From the NCBI RefSeq assembly GCF_004570345.1, contig NZ_SPQM01000069.1, positions 1 to 24,931 of the forward strand: DNA of 24,931 nt, given 5' to 3'. This DNA is from Blastococcus sp. CT_GayMR20 (GTDB lineage Bacteria > Actinomycetota > Actinomycetes > Mycobacteriales > Geodermatophilaceae). Positions 1 through 7,850 of the stretch are shown piece after piece. The notes under the pieces are model-generated. The model was not told where the DNA came from and did no database searches. It worked only from the letters and a program-made list of their open reading frames with translations. A program made the position numbers and the translations under genes. How positions within the stretch are numbered: the stretch's first letter is position 1; every line of letters begins with the position of its first letter.

Positions 1-1
1 C

Positions 2-445
2 CTCGCAGTGCAGCCGACGGTGCCCGACCCCACCCGGGCGCCCGAGGGCGGCCACATCTTCTGGGCGTACGTGCACGTGCCGCACGGCGCCGACGTCGAC
101 ATGACCGACGCCATCGAGAACCAGATCGAGCGGTTCGCCCCGGGGTTCCGCGACACGATCCTCGAGCGGTACACGAAGAACGCGGTCGCGATGGAGCGGT
201 GGAACATCAGCTACCTGGGCGGTGACATCTCCAACGGCCAGGCCACGCTGCGGCAGATGCTGGCCCGGCCGGTGCCCCGGTGGAACACCTACAAGACGCC
301 CGTGAAGGGCGTGTACCTCGCGTCGGCGGCCACGCCACCCGGGCCCGCGGTGCACGGGGCGTGCGGCGACAACGCGGCCCGGGTGGCCCTGCGCGAGGTG
401 TTCGGCGTACGGCACGCACCCCCGCTCCGCCCCGCCCTCCACTGA
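2..445 (+). CDS. FAD-dependent oxidoreductase, phytoene-desaturase-like (C-terminal part, gene cut by window start)
   Basis: The reading frame is already open at the left edge, so the GTG at position 8 is probably internal and only the last ~147 residues are visible. What is seen: a segment with HIFWAYVHVP, then APGFRDTIL and a GGDISNGQATLRQML stretch, and near the end a GVYLASAATPPGPAVHGACGDNAARVAL motif. The last is the typical C-terminal FAD-binding signature of the phytoene desaturase/amine-oxidase-like NAD(P)/FAD oxidoreductases (a small-residue-rich loop followed by G-x-N-A-A). The Rossmann dinucleotide-binding motif expected at the N-terminus lies outside the window. By family knowledge such proteins are often annotated as carotenoid desaturases or as FAD oxidoreductases of unknown substrate. 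No carotenoid gene is visible beside it, so the substrate is open. It converges with the DUF559 gene 59 nt away. Confidence 0.75.
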   Translation, partial: LAVQPTVPDPTRAPEGGHIFWAYVHVPHGADVDMTDAIENQIERFAPGFRDTILERYTKNAVAMERWNISYLGGDISNGQATLRQMLARPVPRWNTYKTPVKGVYLASAATPPGPAVHGACGDNAARVALREVFGVRHAPPLRPALH

Positions 446-479
446 CGCCGCCTTTCGCGCCCGGATGCGCGCGGTGGCG
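446..479. terminator. Possible bidirectional terminator hairpin
   Basis: Immediately after the oxidoreductase stop, CGCCGCC (446-452) can pair with GGTGGCG (473-479) with one G-U wobble. GC-rich inner repeats could extend the stem. It sits between two convergent genes and lacks a T-run on the plus side. Inference only. Confidence 0.35.
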
Positions 480-504
480 GTTGTGAGCGCCCCGAACACC
501 GCCG

Positions 505-1395
505 TCAGACGTATCCCGGCGCTCGGAGCGCGGCCGCGACGGCCGCGATCAGCCGGACGGGGTCGTGCAGCTCGGCGGCGGTCACGAAGATGACCGTCCA
601 GCCGGCCGCCCGGAGCTCGTTGAGCCGGCGGCGATCCTTGGCGACGTTCTGCCGTTCCCCGTGCCAGAGCCCCTCGTACTCGACGGCGACCTTCCGGTCG
701 GGCCAGCCGAAGTCGACCCGGGCGACGAACCGGCCGTCAGCCCCGAAGACCTCGTGCTGGGCGACGGGCCTCGGGAGCGGCGAGGCGTGCAGGAGCAGGC
801 GCAGGCGGGTCTCCTGGGGTGACTGGGCCAGCCCGTCGGCCAGGTCGATCGACCGCCGGATGCGCCGGCATCCCGAACCGGTGAGCCCACGAGCGGCGGT
901 CCGGAGCGCCGGGAGCGTCACCGGTCCGGCGCGGAGGAACTGGTCGAGGCAGACGACCGCGTCCACCGCGGGCTCGATGCGGGCGAGGTCCAGGGCGGTC
1001 CGCAGAGCCGTCGTGACACGCACCCCCGCCCGTCGCGTGATCTCGTCGTCGGTCAGGGCGCGCCGGGTCGCCAGGACACCGCGAATCGCCCCCGAGCGAC
1101 ACGAGGGGGCGATCGTGCACTCGACGTGGTCGTCCGGTCCGGCGAGCGGGACGCCCCACAACACGGCGGCGCTCCGGCCACTGATCACGGCGTCCGGGAT
1201 CGCCAGGGCGGCCAGCGCCCGTGCCCGCCGAGCGTGGTCGATCGGGAGGGATGCACAGGCGTACACGTCAGGTAACAGCCGCCGCCAGGCAGTACTGCGC
1301 AGCTGCCCTCTGGTCAGCAGCCCGGCAGAGAGCTGCTCGGAACCTCGGAAGATCTTGCCGCGCAGGTGGGCCGGTCGTGCGGGAGTGCGGGACAC
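505..1395 (-). CDS. DUF559 (Vsr/PD-(D/E)xK-like fold) protein with AbiEi-like N-terminal half
   Basis: 296 aa if translation begins at the GTG at 1395. Longer versions of this frame run into the divergent promoter region and lose family resemblance, so I prefer this start, although no strong ribosome binding site is seen. The N-terminal part (about residues 15-85: LLTRGQLRSTAWRRLLPDVYA, then ISGRSAAVLWG) resembles the winged-helix region common to AbiEi-like antitoxins and DUF559 proteins. The C-terminal part (about 193-295) has the DUF559 pattern: PQETRLR, RVDFGWPDRKVAVEYEG with acidic residues D228 and E239, then H245, KDRRRLNEL, and GWTVIFVTAAEL. This fold is related to very-short-patch-repair endonucleases. 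In actinobacteria these genes are abundant, usually solitary and of unproven function. No AbiEii-type toxin or methylase lies beside it, so I do not call it a toxin-antitoxin or restriction system. Confidence 0.75.
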   Translation of the reverse strand: MSRTPARPAHLRGKIFRGSEQLSAGLLTRGQLRSTAWRRLLPDVYACASLPIDHARRARALAALAIPDAVISGRSAAVLWGVPLAGPDDHVECTIAPSCRSGAIRGVLATRRALTDDEITRRAGVRVTTALRTALDLARIEPAVDAVVCLDQFLRAGPVTLPALRTAARGLTGSGCRRIRRSIDLADGLAQSPQETRLRLLLHASPLPRPVAQHEVFGADGRFVARVDFGWPDRKVAVEYEGLWHGERQNVAKDRRRLNELRAAGWTVIFVTAAELHDPVRLIAAVAAALRAPGYV

Positions 1396-1453
1396 CGGAG
1401 CACACTGCCGCCTCGTGGAGCCGGCCGGAGCGCCCGTCCACAGGTGTTGACCT

Positions 1454-1475
1454 GTCGACTCATCGATTCGTCGAC
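1454..1475. promoter_or_regulatory. Imperfect dyad in the divergent DUF559/MarR promoter region
   Basis: GTCGAC (1454-1459), ATCGAT (1462-1467) and GTCGAC (1470-1475) are spaced evenly by TC dinucleotides, giving a symmetric arrangement of three self-complementary hexamers. A second short inverted repeat, ATACC-GCC-GGTAT, lies at 1523-1535. Either could be an operator for the MarR protein encoded next door; nothing in the sequence proves it. Confidence 0.3.
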
Positions 1476-1595
1476 CCCGTTCCCGGCCCGCATGCGCACG
1501 GCGGCGGCCATCCACGCCCGGAATACCGCCGGTATCCGCATCCGGGCGGTCGTGCGGCATCGCGCATGCTCGATCTGGGTGTCGAGGCGTCCTTG

Positions 1596-1611
1596 TAGCG
1601 TTCGAGGCATG
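1596..1611 (+). promoter_or_regulatory. Predicted -10 box (TAGCGT) of a leaderless marR transcript
   Basis: TAGCGT at 1596-1601 fits the actinobacterial TANNNT -10 pattern and ends exactly 7 nt before the ATG at 1609, so transcription would start at or next to the start codon. The GAGG at 1604-1607 is too close to the ATG to act as a Shine-Dalgarno site. No convincing -35 element is seen. Confidence 0.5.
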
Positions 1612-2121
1612 GTGCGACCGCTGGGGCTGCCCTTCGACCCCATCGAGCGCGCCGGCGAGACCTGGGAGCAGCGCTTCGGTCCGGCGTCGGCCATGCGCGC
1701 GGCGACCTCGGTCTTCCGCGTCCAGCAGATCCTGCTCGCCCGCTTCGACGACGCGCTCAAGCCGCACGCGCTGACCTTCGCCCGGTACGAGGTCCTCGTC
1801 CTGCTGACCTTCAGCCGCACCGGTGAGCTGCCGCTGAAGGTGATCGGCAGCCGGCTGATGGTGCACCCGACGAGCGTCACGAACGCGATCGACCGCCTGG
1901 TGGCCGCGGGTTACGTGAGCCGGCGACCGAACCCGGACGACGGCCGGGGGGTCCTGGCCGGCATCACCGACAGCGGCCGGGCCGTCGTCGAGCAGGCCAC
2001 GAGTGCGCTCACCGGCCTGGACTTCGGTCTCTCCGAGCTGCCCGAGGACGAGCGGACGACGCTGTTCGACATCCTCAAGCGAGTGCGACTCGGGGCGGGG
2101 GACGTCGCCGACACGCCGTGA
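1609..2121 (+). CDS. MarR-family transcriptional regulator
   Basis: 170 aa. A dimerisation helix region (about 30-60, FRVQQILLARFDDALKPHALTFARYEVL) is followed by a winged helix-turn-helix: IGSRLMVHPTSVTNAIDRLVAAGYVSRR (79-106) with the wing NPDDGRGVLAGITDSG (108-123). This is the classic MarR layout, in which the recognition helix precedes a DDGR wing. MarR proteins bind palindromic operators as dimers and are usually released by small ligands, often aromatic acids or acyl-CoA-type metabolites. The gene ends 40 nt before icmA, and the strongest palindrome in the neighbourhood lies between the two, so regulation of icmA is the natural hypothesis. The ATG at 1609 is chosen because it matches the family length and has a -10 box 7 nt upstream; a GTG at 1612 is an alternative. 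Confidence 0.88.
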   Translation: MVRPLGLPFDPIERAGETWEQRFGPASAMRAATSVFRVQQILLARFDDALKPHALTFARYEVLVLLTFSRTGELPLKVIGSRLMVHPTSVTNAIDRLVAAGYVSRRPNPDDGRGVLAGITDSGRAVVEQATSALTGLDFGLSELPEDERTTLFDILKRVRLGAGDVADTP

Positions 2122-2132
2122 CGGTCGACGGC

Positions 2133-2156
2133 AGATAGTTGGACGTCCTACTATCT
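2133..2156. promoter_or_regulatory. 24-bp near-perfect palindrome, candidate MarR (or other regulator) operator over the icmA promoter
   Basis: Half-site AGATAGT-T-GGAC (2133-2144) is mirrored by GTCC-T-ACTATCT (2145-2156). All positions pair except the T/T at 2140 and 2149. It ends 5 nt before the icmA start codon and covers the predicted -10 box (2149-2154), so a bound protein would block RNA polymerase. Its A/T-rich arms stand out in this GC-rich DNA. The pairing is seen directly; the regulator is inferred. Confidence 0.65.
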
Positions 2157-2164
2157 GGTGTATG
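2149..2164 (+). promoter_or_regulatory. Predicted -10 box (TACTAT) of a leaderless icmA transcript
   Basis: TACTAT at 2149-2154 matches TANNNT and four of six bases of the sigma-70 consensus. Seven bases separate it from the ATG at 2162. There is no Shine-Dalgarno sequence between them, consistent with a leaderless mRNA. The box lies inside the palindrome at 2133-2156. Confidence 0.5.
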
Positions 2165-3841
2165 AGCCTGGACGCACGGCAGCGGTGGCAGCAGCGGTTC
2201 GATGCGGCGCAGGCCGCCGGCAAGGTCCGCGACGCCGACTTCACCACGCTCTCCGGCGTCGAGGTCGACCCCGTCTACGGGCCGGCCGACGAGTCCGCCG
2301 TCCCCGGTTTCGAGCGGATCGGCTATCCGGGGGAGTTCCCCTTCACCCGCGGCCTGCACGCCACCGGCTACCGCGGGCGGGCCTGGACCATCCGGCAGTT
2401 CGCCGGGTTCGGCAACGCCCAGCAGACCAACGAGCGCTACAAGATGATCCTGGCCGAGGGCGGGGGAGGCCTCTCCGTGGCCTTCGACATGCCCACGCTC
2501 ATGGGCCGGGACTCCGACGACCCCCGCGCACTCGGCGAGGTCGGGCACTGCGGCGTCGCCATCGACACCGCCGCCGACATGGACGTCCTCTTCGACGGCA
2601 TCCCGCTCGAGCAGACGACCACGTCGATGACGATCAGCGGCCCCGCCGTCCCGGTGTTCTGCATGTACCTGGTCGCGGCCGAGCGCCAGGGCGTCGACAT
2701 CGGGAAGCTCAACGGCACGCTGCAGACCGACATCTTCAAGGAGTACATCGCGCAGAAGGAGTGGCTCTTCGCGCCCGAGCCGCACCTGCGCCTCATCGGC
2801 GACCTCATGGAGTACTGCGCCGAGAACATCCCGGCCTACAAGCCGATCTCGGTGTCGGGCTACCACATCCGCGAGGCCGGCTCGACCGCCGCGCAGGAGC
2901 TCGCCTTCACCCTCGCCGACGGCTTCGCCTACGTGGAGCTGGGGCTGTCCCGCGGCCTGGACATCGAGCAGTTCGCCCCGGGCCTGTCCTTCTTCTTCGA
3001 CTCCCACCTCGACTTCTTCGAGGAGATCGCCAAGTTCCGCGCCGCCCGCCGGATCTGGGCCCGGTGGCTGCGCGACGTCTACGGCGCGAGGACGGAGAAG
3101 GCGCAGCAGCTGCGCTTCCACACCCAGACCGCCGGCGTCTCCCTGACCGCCCAGCAACCGGACAACAACATCACCCGGACCGCGGTCGAGGCGCTGGCCG
3201 CCATCCTCGGCGGAACCCAGTCGCTGCACACGAACGCCCTCGACGAGGTGCTGGCACTGCCGAGCGCCAAGGCGGCCCAGATCGCGCTGCGCACCCAGCA
3301 GGTCATCGCCGAGGAGACCGGCGTCATGAACGTGGCCGACCCGCTGGGCGGCTCCTGGTACGTCGAGGCGCTGACCGACGAGATGGAGCGGCAGGCGGAG
3401 GAGATCTTCGCCCGCATCCGCGACATGGGCACCGACGGCACCATGACCTCGGGCATCCTGCGCGGGATCGAGGACGGCTGGTTCACCGGCGAGATCGCCG
3501 AGGCCGCCTTCGTCTACCAGCGGGCGCTGGAGAAGGGCGACAAGAAGGTCGTCGGAGTCAACACGCTCATCGGCTCGGTGGACGCCCACGACACCCTCGA
3601 CATCCTCCGGGTCAGCCACCAGGTGGAGATCGACCAGAAGGCCGAGCTCACCGCCCGCCGGCAGGCCCGGGACGACGAGGCGGCGCGCGCCGCGGTGCAG
3701 CGCATGGTCGAGGTGGGCCGCACGGAGGCCAACATGCTGCCCTCGATGCTGGACGCCGTCCGGGCCGAGGCGACGCTCGGCGAGATCTGCGACGCACTGC
3801 GCGCCGAGTGGGGCAACTACACCGAGCCCGCACGCTTCTGA
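2162..3841 (+). CDS. icmA: Isobutyryl-CoA mutase, large (substrate-binding) subunit
   Basis: 559 aa. The protein covers the acyl-CoA-binding TIM barrel of the methylmalonyl-CoA mutase family ([69 protein letters not shown]) and stops before a cobalamin-binding domain, as in two-subunit mutases. Two residues decide the substrate. The position of Tyr89 in Propionibacterium methylmalonyl-CoA mutase is Phe80 here, and that of Arg207 is Gln198. Phe80/Gln198 is the published signature of isobutyryl-CoA mutase, which interconverts isobutyryl-CoA and n-butyryl-CoA using adenosylcobalamin. I aligned these by eye through conserved flanking motifs with no gaps. The small B12-binding subunit (icmB) must be encoded elsewhere. 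The enzyme links valine breakdown to butyrate and branched fatty-acid metabolism. The start is fixed by the -10 box and palindrome just upstream. Confidence 0.92.
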   Translation: MSLDARQRWQQRFDAAQAAGKVRDADFTTLSGVEVDPVYGPADESAVPGFERIGYPGEFPFTRGLHATGYRGRAWTIRQFAGFGNAQQTNERYKMILAEGGGGLSVAFDMPTLMGRDSDDPRALGEVGHCGVAIDTAADMDVLFDGIPLEQTTTSMTISGPAVPVFCMYLVAAERQGVDIGKLNGTLQTDIFKEYIAQKEWLFAPEPHLRLIGDLMEYCAENIPAYKPISVSGYHIREAGSTAAQELAFTLADGFAYVELGLSRGLDIEQFAPGLSFFFDSHLDFFEEIAKFRAARRIWARWLRDVYGARTEKAQQLRFHTQTAGVSLTAQQPDNNITRTAVEALAAILGGTQSLHTNALDEVLALPSAKAAQIALRTQQVIAEETGVMNVADPLGGSWYVEALTDEMERQAEEIFARIRDMGTDGTMTSGILRGIEDGWFTGEIAEAAFVYQRALEKGDKKVVGVNTLIGSVDAHDTLDILRVSHQVEIDQKAELTARRQARDDEAARAAVQRMVEVGRTEANMLPSMLDAVRAEATLGEICDALRAEWGNYTEPARF

Positions 3842-3921
3842 CCCCACCCCCGGGCCCCATCAGCGGCATGGCTGCAGCCGCACACCGGCGTCATTCCGCG
3901 GGGACACGAGGGCGCCGACCT

Positions 3922-3949
3922 CGACGGCACCGTCGCGACGGTGCCGTCG
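3922..3949 (+). terminator. Hairpin terminator downstream of icmA
   Basis: CGACGGCACCGTC (3922-3934) and GACGGTGCCGTCG (3937-3949) are perfect reverse complements, 13 bp, separated by only GC, so the real loop is probably four bases. It lies 81 nt after the icmA stop in the gap before the thioredoxin gene. There is no T-tract, only CCTTGCCT, which is common for actinobacterial terminators. Confidence 0.65.
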
Positions 3950-3992
3950 GCCTTGCCTCCCCGTGCGTCACGCCCGGCAGGGCGGTGGGATC

Positions 3993-4958
3993 ATGACTGC
4001 CATGCAGCCCACCCGTCCCGGACGTCCCGACCCGCGACAGGCCCAGCTGGCGGCCGCCATGTCCGGCGCCGTCGACCTCGCGGCCGTGAAGGCGCGGTCG
4101 GAGGCGGCGGCCCGCGCGCAGGCCGCGCCGCCGCCCAGCGCCGGCGCATCGGCCGGCGCTCCGGGCGCTGCCGTCGTCGACGTCACCGAGGCCACGTTCC
4201 AGGCCGAGGTGCTCGACCGCTCCTTCCAGGTGCCGGTCGTGCTGGACCTCTGGGCCGAGTGGTGCGGTCCGTGCAAGCAGCTCTCCCCGGTGCTCGAGCG
4301 CCTCGCCGCGGAGGGCGGCGGCGCGTGGGTGCTGGCGAAGGTCGACGTCGACGCGAACCCCGCGCTCGCGCAGGGTCTGCGCGTCCAGGGCATCCCGGCC
4401 GTCAAGGCGGTGTGGCAGGGGCAGCTCGTCGCCGAGTTCAGCGGGGCCATCCCCGAGGAACAGGCCCGCCAGTTCGTCGACGAGCTCGTGCGGGCGACGA
4501 CCGGCGGCGCCCTCCCGGGGGCCGACCCGGAGGCGTCCGAGGGCCCGGACGACCCGCGGCTCGACGCCGCCGAGGCGGCCCTGGAGCGCGGTGACCTCGC
4601 GGGCGCGGAGGCGGCCTACCAGGCGATCCTGGACGCCGAGCCCGACCACCCGGAGGCGGGCCTGGCCCTGCGGCAGGTGCAGTTGTTCCGGCGTGCCGAC
4701 GAGGCGGGCCCGGACGCGCTGGCCGCGGCGGACGCCGCGCCCGACGACGTGGCGGCCCAGACCCGGGCCGCCGACTTCCTGCTGGGCACGGGGAACATCG
4801 AGGCCGCTTTCGACCGTCTCCTGGACGTCGTCCGCCGCACGACGGGGGAGGACCGCGACCAGGCCCGCAAGCACCTGGTCGAGCTCTTCGCCGTGGTCGG
4901 CGACGAGGATCCCCGCGTCGGCGCCGCCCGCCGTCAGCTGACGCTCGCCCTCTTCTAA
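3993..4958 (+). CDS. Thioredoxin-domain/TPR co-chaperone, YbbN (CnoX)-like
   Basis: 321 aa. A low-complexity Ala/Pro-rich N-terminus (1-58) is followed by a thioredoxin fold (about 60-170) with the active site [10 protein letters not shown] (Cys91 and Cys94) and the cis-proline region GIPAVK. A C-terminal helical part (about 185-320, for example [32 protein letters not shown]) reads as TPR-like repeats. This architecture is that of YbbN/CnoX, a cytosolic holdase that hands clients to GroEL or DnaK. E. coli YbbN has lost the CxxC motif, whereas here CGPC is intact, so thiol-disulfide activity is likely. No signal peptide or transmembrane segment is seen. Two in-frame ATGs (3993 and 4002) compete; GGTGGGA at 3984-3990 is better spaced for the second. 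The stop codon overlaps that of the convergent metallopeptidase gene. Confidence 0.88.
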   Translation: MTAMQPTRPGRPDPRQAQLAAAMSGAVDLAAVKARSEAAARAQAAPPPSAGASAGAPGAAVVDVTEATFQAEVLDRSFQVPVVLDLWAEWCGPCKQLSPVLERLAAEGGGAWVLAKVDVDANPALAQGLRVQGIPAVKAVWQGQLVAEFSGAIPEEQARQFVDELVRATTGGALPGADPEASEGPDDPRLDAAEAALERGDLAGAEAAYQAILDAEPDHPEAGLALRQVQLFRRADEAGPDALAAADAAPDDVAAQTRAADFLLGTGNIEAAFDRLLDVVRRTTGEDRDQARKHLVELFAVVGDEDPRVGAARRQLTLALF

Positions 4959-6310
4959 CCGGCGCCCACGTCGCAGACGCGGGCGCCCTCCACGAAGCCG
5001 CCCCGGAACAGGTCGACGAGCTGGAAGCCGGTCAGGTCCGCGCCGCCGAGCACCTCCGGGTCGTCGCCGTAGTCGAGCAGGAACTGCACGCTCTCGTCGA
5101 GGTCGCCCGGTGAGATCAGCACGCTGGTGATCGTCCGGTTGTAGACCTGCGCGGCGTACCAGCCGGTCAGGCAGACCGCGGAACGGACGGCCTCCTCGTC
5201 GTCGACGGAGAGCCCGAGCTGGTCGCGGGCGGCCAGGGCGTACGGGATCGCGATGGCCGTCGCGACCGCGAAGTCGCCGATGTCGTAGACCTCGCCGGTG
5301 AGCTCCTCGTCGAAGCCGACCAGGTCCTCGTCGGGGCAGAACACCAGGTCCCGGTCCTCGGCCGCGCAGTCCGGCGCCGTCCCGTCGAACGAGACGAGCT
5401 CCGGCTCGGTGAAGGTCTCCCCGAGGACCTCGGTGAACGCGCGTCGCCAGAACTCCGGCAGCGACGAACGGACCAGCCGGATCAGCTCTCCGTAGGGCGA
5501 GTTGCCCTGCTGTTCGAAGTCCTCGTCCGTCGTGAACTGGCCCTGGGTGAAGACGCGGCCCGGCCCGAAGTTGTCCCGGCACGCCTCCGCTCCGCTGTCG
5601 AAGCCTTCCTGGAACGCCGAGACGCGGTCGAAGTAGGAGCCGTGCGCCGACTGGGCGGCCGTGCTGGTGCCCACCGGGTCACGCAGGAGCAGGTAGCCGC
5701 TGAGCAGCTCGTCGAGCTCGGCGGGCCGGATCCGGGAGCGCTCTGCCTCTCCCTCGGCGACCCACCGCGTCCAGCTGCCGGCGAAGCAGTCGGCCTGGGT
5801 CTCCGTGGCGATGGACGATCCCGGAGACCCCACCCGCGCCTGGACCGCGTGCCCGAACTCGTGCGCCATCACCAGCGCCGGGATGAAGGCGCCGTAGCCC
5901 TCGGCGAGCTCGGCCAGGAAGCTGCGGTCGTAGGTGATGGCGTCGGAGTTGGGCGCTCCCTGCGCCAGGCAGTAGAAGGCGTTGCTCTCCGCCTCCAGCG
6001 GCTGGGCGCCGCAGCCCACGCCCTCGGGGTACTCGCCCCGGTCGACGTCGTCCGGGTCGACGCTGAAGTAGCCGCCCGCCAGCGGGACGAACCGTTCGCC
6101 GAACACCTCGGGCAGGGTCTGCGCCCAGTAGTCCTCGAGGTCGGCGAGCGCCGCGCGCGCCTGGTCGTCCACCGATCCGTCGACCGCGCCGACGACCTCC
6201 ACCCCGTCCCCGGAGGGCCGGGCGGGGGCGCGCTCCAGGTCGACGAACGACACGCAGCCGCTCAGCCCGAGGACGGCGACCAGTGCCACCACCGCACGCA
6301 TGCCGTGCAT
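4955..6310 (-). CDS. Neutral zinc metallopeptidase, secreted lipoprotein (second gene of tandem pair)
   Basis: 451 aa. The N-terminus [16 protein letters not shown] is a short lipoprotein signal peptide with lipobox LSGC (Cys19 from the first Met; a second Met at residue 4 is an equally good start). HEFGH at 150-154 with ETQADC, Glu170, downstream gives the two His and one Glu ligands plus catalytic Glu of a zincin of the YpfJ-like neutral zinc metallopeptidase family. Other shared blocks are [58 protein letters not shown] and [13 protein letters not shown]. Paired cysteines fit an extracytoplasmic protein. Substrate is unknown; family proteins are predicted peptidases of the cell envelope. 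It lies 45 nt after its paralogue (6356-7738) on the same strand, so the two are probably co-transcribed. Its stop codon overlaps that of the convergent thioredoxin gene. Confidence 0.85.
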   Translation of the reverse strand: MHGMRAVVALVAVLGLSGCVSFVDLERAPARPSGDGVEVVGAVDGSVDDQARAALADLEDYWAQTLPEVFGERFVPLAGGYFSVDPDDVDRGEYPEGVGCGAQPLEAESNAFYCLAQGAPNSDAITYDRSFLAELAEGYGAFIPALVMAHEFGHAVQARVGSPGSSIATETQADCFAGSWTRWVAEGEAERSRIRPAELDELLSGYLLLRDPVGTSTAAQSAHGSYFDRVSAFQEGFDSGAEACRDNFGPGRVFTQGQFTTDEDFEQQGNSPYGELIRLVRSSLPEFWRRAFTEVLGETFTEPELVSFDGTAPDCAAEDRDLVFCPDEDLVGFDEELTGEVYDIGDFAVATAIAIPYALAARDQLGLSVDDEEAVRSAVCLTGWYAAQVYNRTITSVLISPGDLDESVQFLLDYGDDPEVLGGADLTGFQLVDLFRGGFVEGARVCDVGAG

Positions 6311-6355
6311 GACCGGACCATTGCCCGGGAGGAGGCCCGGAAACCCCGCAGGCGG

Positions 6356-7738
6356 TCAGCGCTGGAGCTCGCAGGCGTCCCCGCCCTCGAGGAACCCGGT
6401 GCGGAAGGCGCCCACCAGCTCGAACCCCGAGGCGTCCAGATTCGGGAAGACCCGGTCGTCCACCCCGTAGGTGAGCAGGAACTGGACGGCTTCGTCGATG
6501 TCCCCGGGGCTGATCTGGGCGTACTCGTCGAACGCGCGGTTGAACCACTGGGCCTCGTACCAGCCGGTGAGGCAGACGGCCGACCGGGTGGCGGCGCCGT
6601 CGTCGATGGAGAGGCCGGCCTGGTCACGCACGGCCAGCGAGTAGGGCAGCGAGATCGCCGTCGTGAGCGCGAAGTCGCCGATCTCGTCGTAGGCGGGCGT
6701 GGCCAGGTCGGCCTCGTCGACGTAGACCGTGGAGTCGTCGGGGCAGTACCCCAGGTCGCGGTCCTCGAGCCCCTCGCACCCGGGTGCGCTGCTCTGGAAG
6801 CCCTCGACGGTCGGCGGCTCGAAGTCGGCACCGAACGCCGCCGGGAAGACCTCGCTCCAGAACTCCGGCAGCGTCGCCCCGACCCACGTCACGATGTCGT
6901 CGAACGGGGCGTTCCCGCCGGTGTCGACGTCCCGGGGGTCGAACTCGGCGGCGGTGAACAGCCGGTCGGGGCCGAAGTCGTCGCGGCACGGGCCCACGCC
7001 GCCCTCGAAGCCCTCGTAGAACGCCGACACCCGGTCGAAGTAGGAGCCGTGCGCCTGGGTGTCGTCCGGGTCGGAGCCCACGTCGTCGCGCAGCAGCAGG
7101 AAGCCGCGGATGACGTCGTCCAGCTCGGGGGTGCGCAGCGAGACGTGCTGCGACTCACCCGCGGCGACCCAGCTGGTCCAGGCGCCGGCGAGGCAGTCGG
7201 CCTGGGTCTCGTCCTGGATGCCGCGCTCGGAGAAGCCGAACCGGCCCTGCATGGCGTGCCCGAACTCGTGCGCCATGACCACCGGCACGAGGAAGCGCCC
7301 GTACTCCGTCGACAGCTCCTCGAGCAGCGCGCGGTCGTAGGCGATCAGGTCGCACGCCGGGTCGTAGAACGCGTTGCCGGCGACCGAGTCGGGCGACGTC
7401 GGCGAGCCCTCGCAGCCGATGCCCGTCTCGGGGTAGGCGCCTTCGTCGATCGCCTCGGAGTCGACGGAGAAGTAGCCGTTCTCCAGGGGCGTGTACTCGT
7501 CGCCGAAGAACTCCGGATAGGCGTCGGCCCAGAAGGTGTCGAGGTCGGTGAGCGCGTTGCGCGCGAACTGGTCGATCCCGGTGTCGCTGACGCCGGTGAT
7601 CGGGAAGTCCTCGGGGGCGACGTCCACCGGCTCACCCGGGCCGGGGGAGGCCTGCCCGACGACGACCTCGGCGGCGCAGCCGGCGACCAGCAGGCCGGCG
7701 ACGGTCATGGGCAGTACGTGACGCAGGACCTGCCTCAT
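6356..7738 (-). CDS. Neutral zinc metallopeptidase, secreted lipoprotein (first gene of tandem pair)
   Basis: 460 aa from the ATG at 7738. An earlier in-frame Met at 7768 would place ten extra residues before the signal peptide. On the minus strand AGGGGGA lies about 9 nt before the chosen ATG and is a fair Shine-Dalgarno site. The signal peptide MRQVLRHVLPMTVAGLLVAGC carries lipobox VAGC (Cys21). The zinc site is HEFGH at 157-161, and the third ligand is Glu177 in DETQADC. It aligns along its whole length with the downstream gene (same order of [86 protein letters not shown]), so the pair arose by duplication. The mid-level similarity suggests an old event with possible specialisation. A role in envelope protein processing is inferred only from family and localisation. 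Confidence 0.86.
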   Translation of the reverse strand: MRQVLRHVLPMTVAGLLVAGCAAEVVVGQASPGPGEPVDVAPEDFPITGVSDTGIDQFARNALTDLDTFWADAYPEFFGDEYTPLENGYFSVDSEAIDEGAYPETGIGCEGSPTSPDSVAGNAFYDPACDLIAYDRALLEELSTEYGRFLVPVVMAHEFGHAMQGRFGFSERGIQDETQADCLAGAWTSWVAAGESQHVSLRTPELDDVIRGFLLLRDDVGSDPDDTQAHGSYFDRVSAFYEGFEGGVGPCRDDFGPDRLFTAAEFDPRDVDTGGNAPFDDIVTWVGATLPEFWSEVFPAAFGADFEPPTVEGFQSSAPGCEGLEDRDLGYCPDDSTVYVDEADLATPAYDEIGDFALTTAISLPYSLAVRDQAGLSIDDGAATRSAVCLTGWYEAQWFNRAFDEYAQISPGDIDEAVQFLLTYGVDDRVFPNLDASGFELVGAFRTGFLEGGDACELQR

Positions 7739-7812
7739 GAAGGTCCGTCCCCCTGTCTCCTCGGCCACCGTGGTCAGCGGCTCGGACAGAATGCCCGGTC
7801 CGGGACGGCTGC

Positions 7813-7840
7813 GGGAGCCTCCGGCACGCCGGAGGCTCCC
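7813..7840 (-). terminator. Hairpin terminator after glgB
   Basis: GGGAGCCTCCGGC (7813-7825) and GCCGGAGGCTCCC (7828-7840) form a perfect 13-bp inverted repeat separated by AC. It starts 10 nt beyond the glgB stop codon (7851) on the minus strand and precedes the next minus-strand gene by about 75 nt. It therefore probably ends the glgE-treS-mak-glgB transcript and separates it from the metallopeptidase pair. No T-run follows. Confidence 0.7.
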
Positions 7841-7850
7841 GGTGCGCCGG

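Noticed and set aside
505..2121. DUF559 protein plus MarR as a toxin-antitoxin or defence pair
   Set aside because: The genes are divergent, 213 nt apart, and the MarR gene is better linked to icmA. No toxin-like partner is present.
2139..2144. TTGGAC inside the icmA palindrome as a -35 box
   Set aside because: It is only 4 nt from the TACTAT box, far too close. A -10 at standard spacing would fall inside the coding region.
2075..3847. Long minus-strand open frame antisense to icmA
   Set aside because: It arises from codon bias. The isobutyryl-CoA mutase sequence on the plus strand is full length and conserved throughout.
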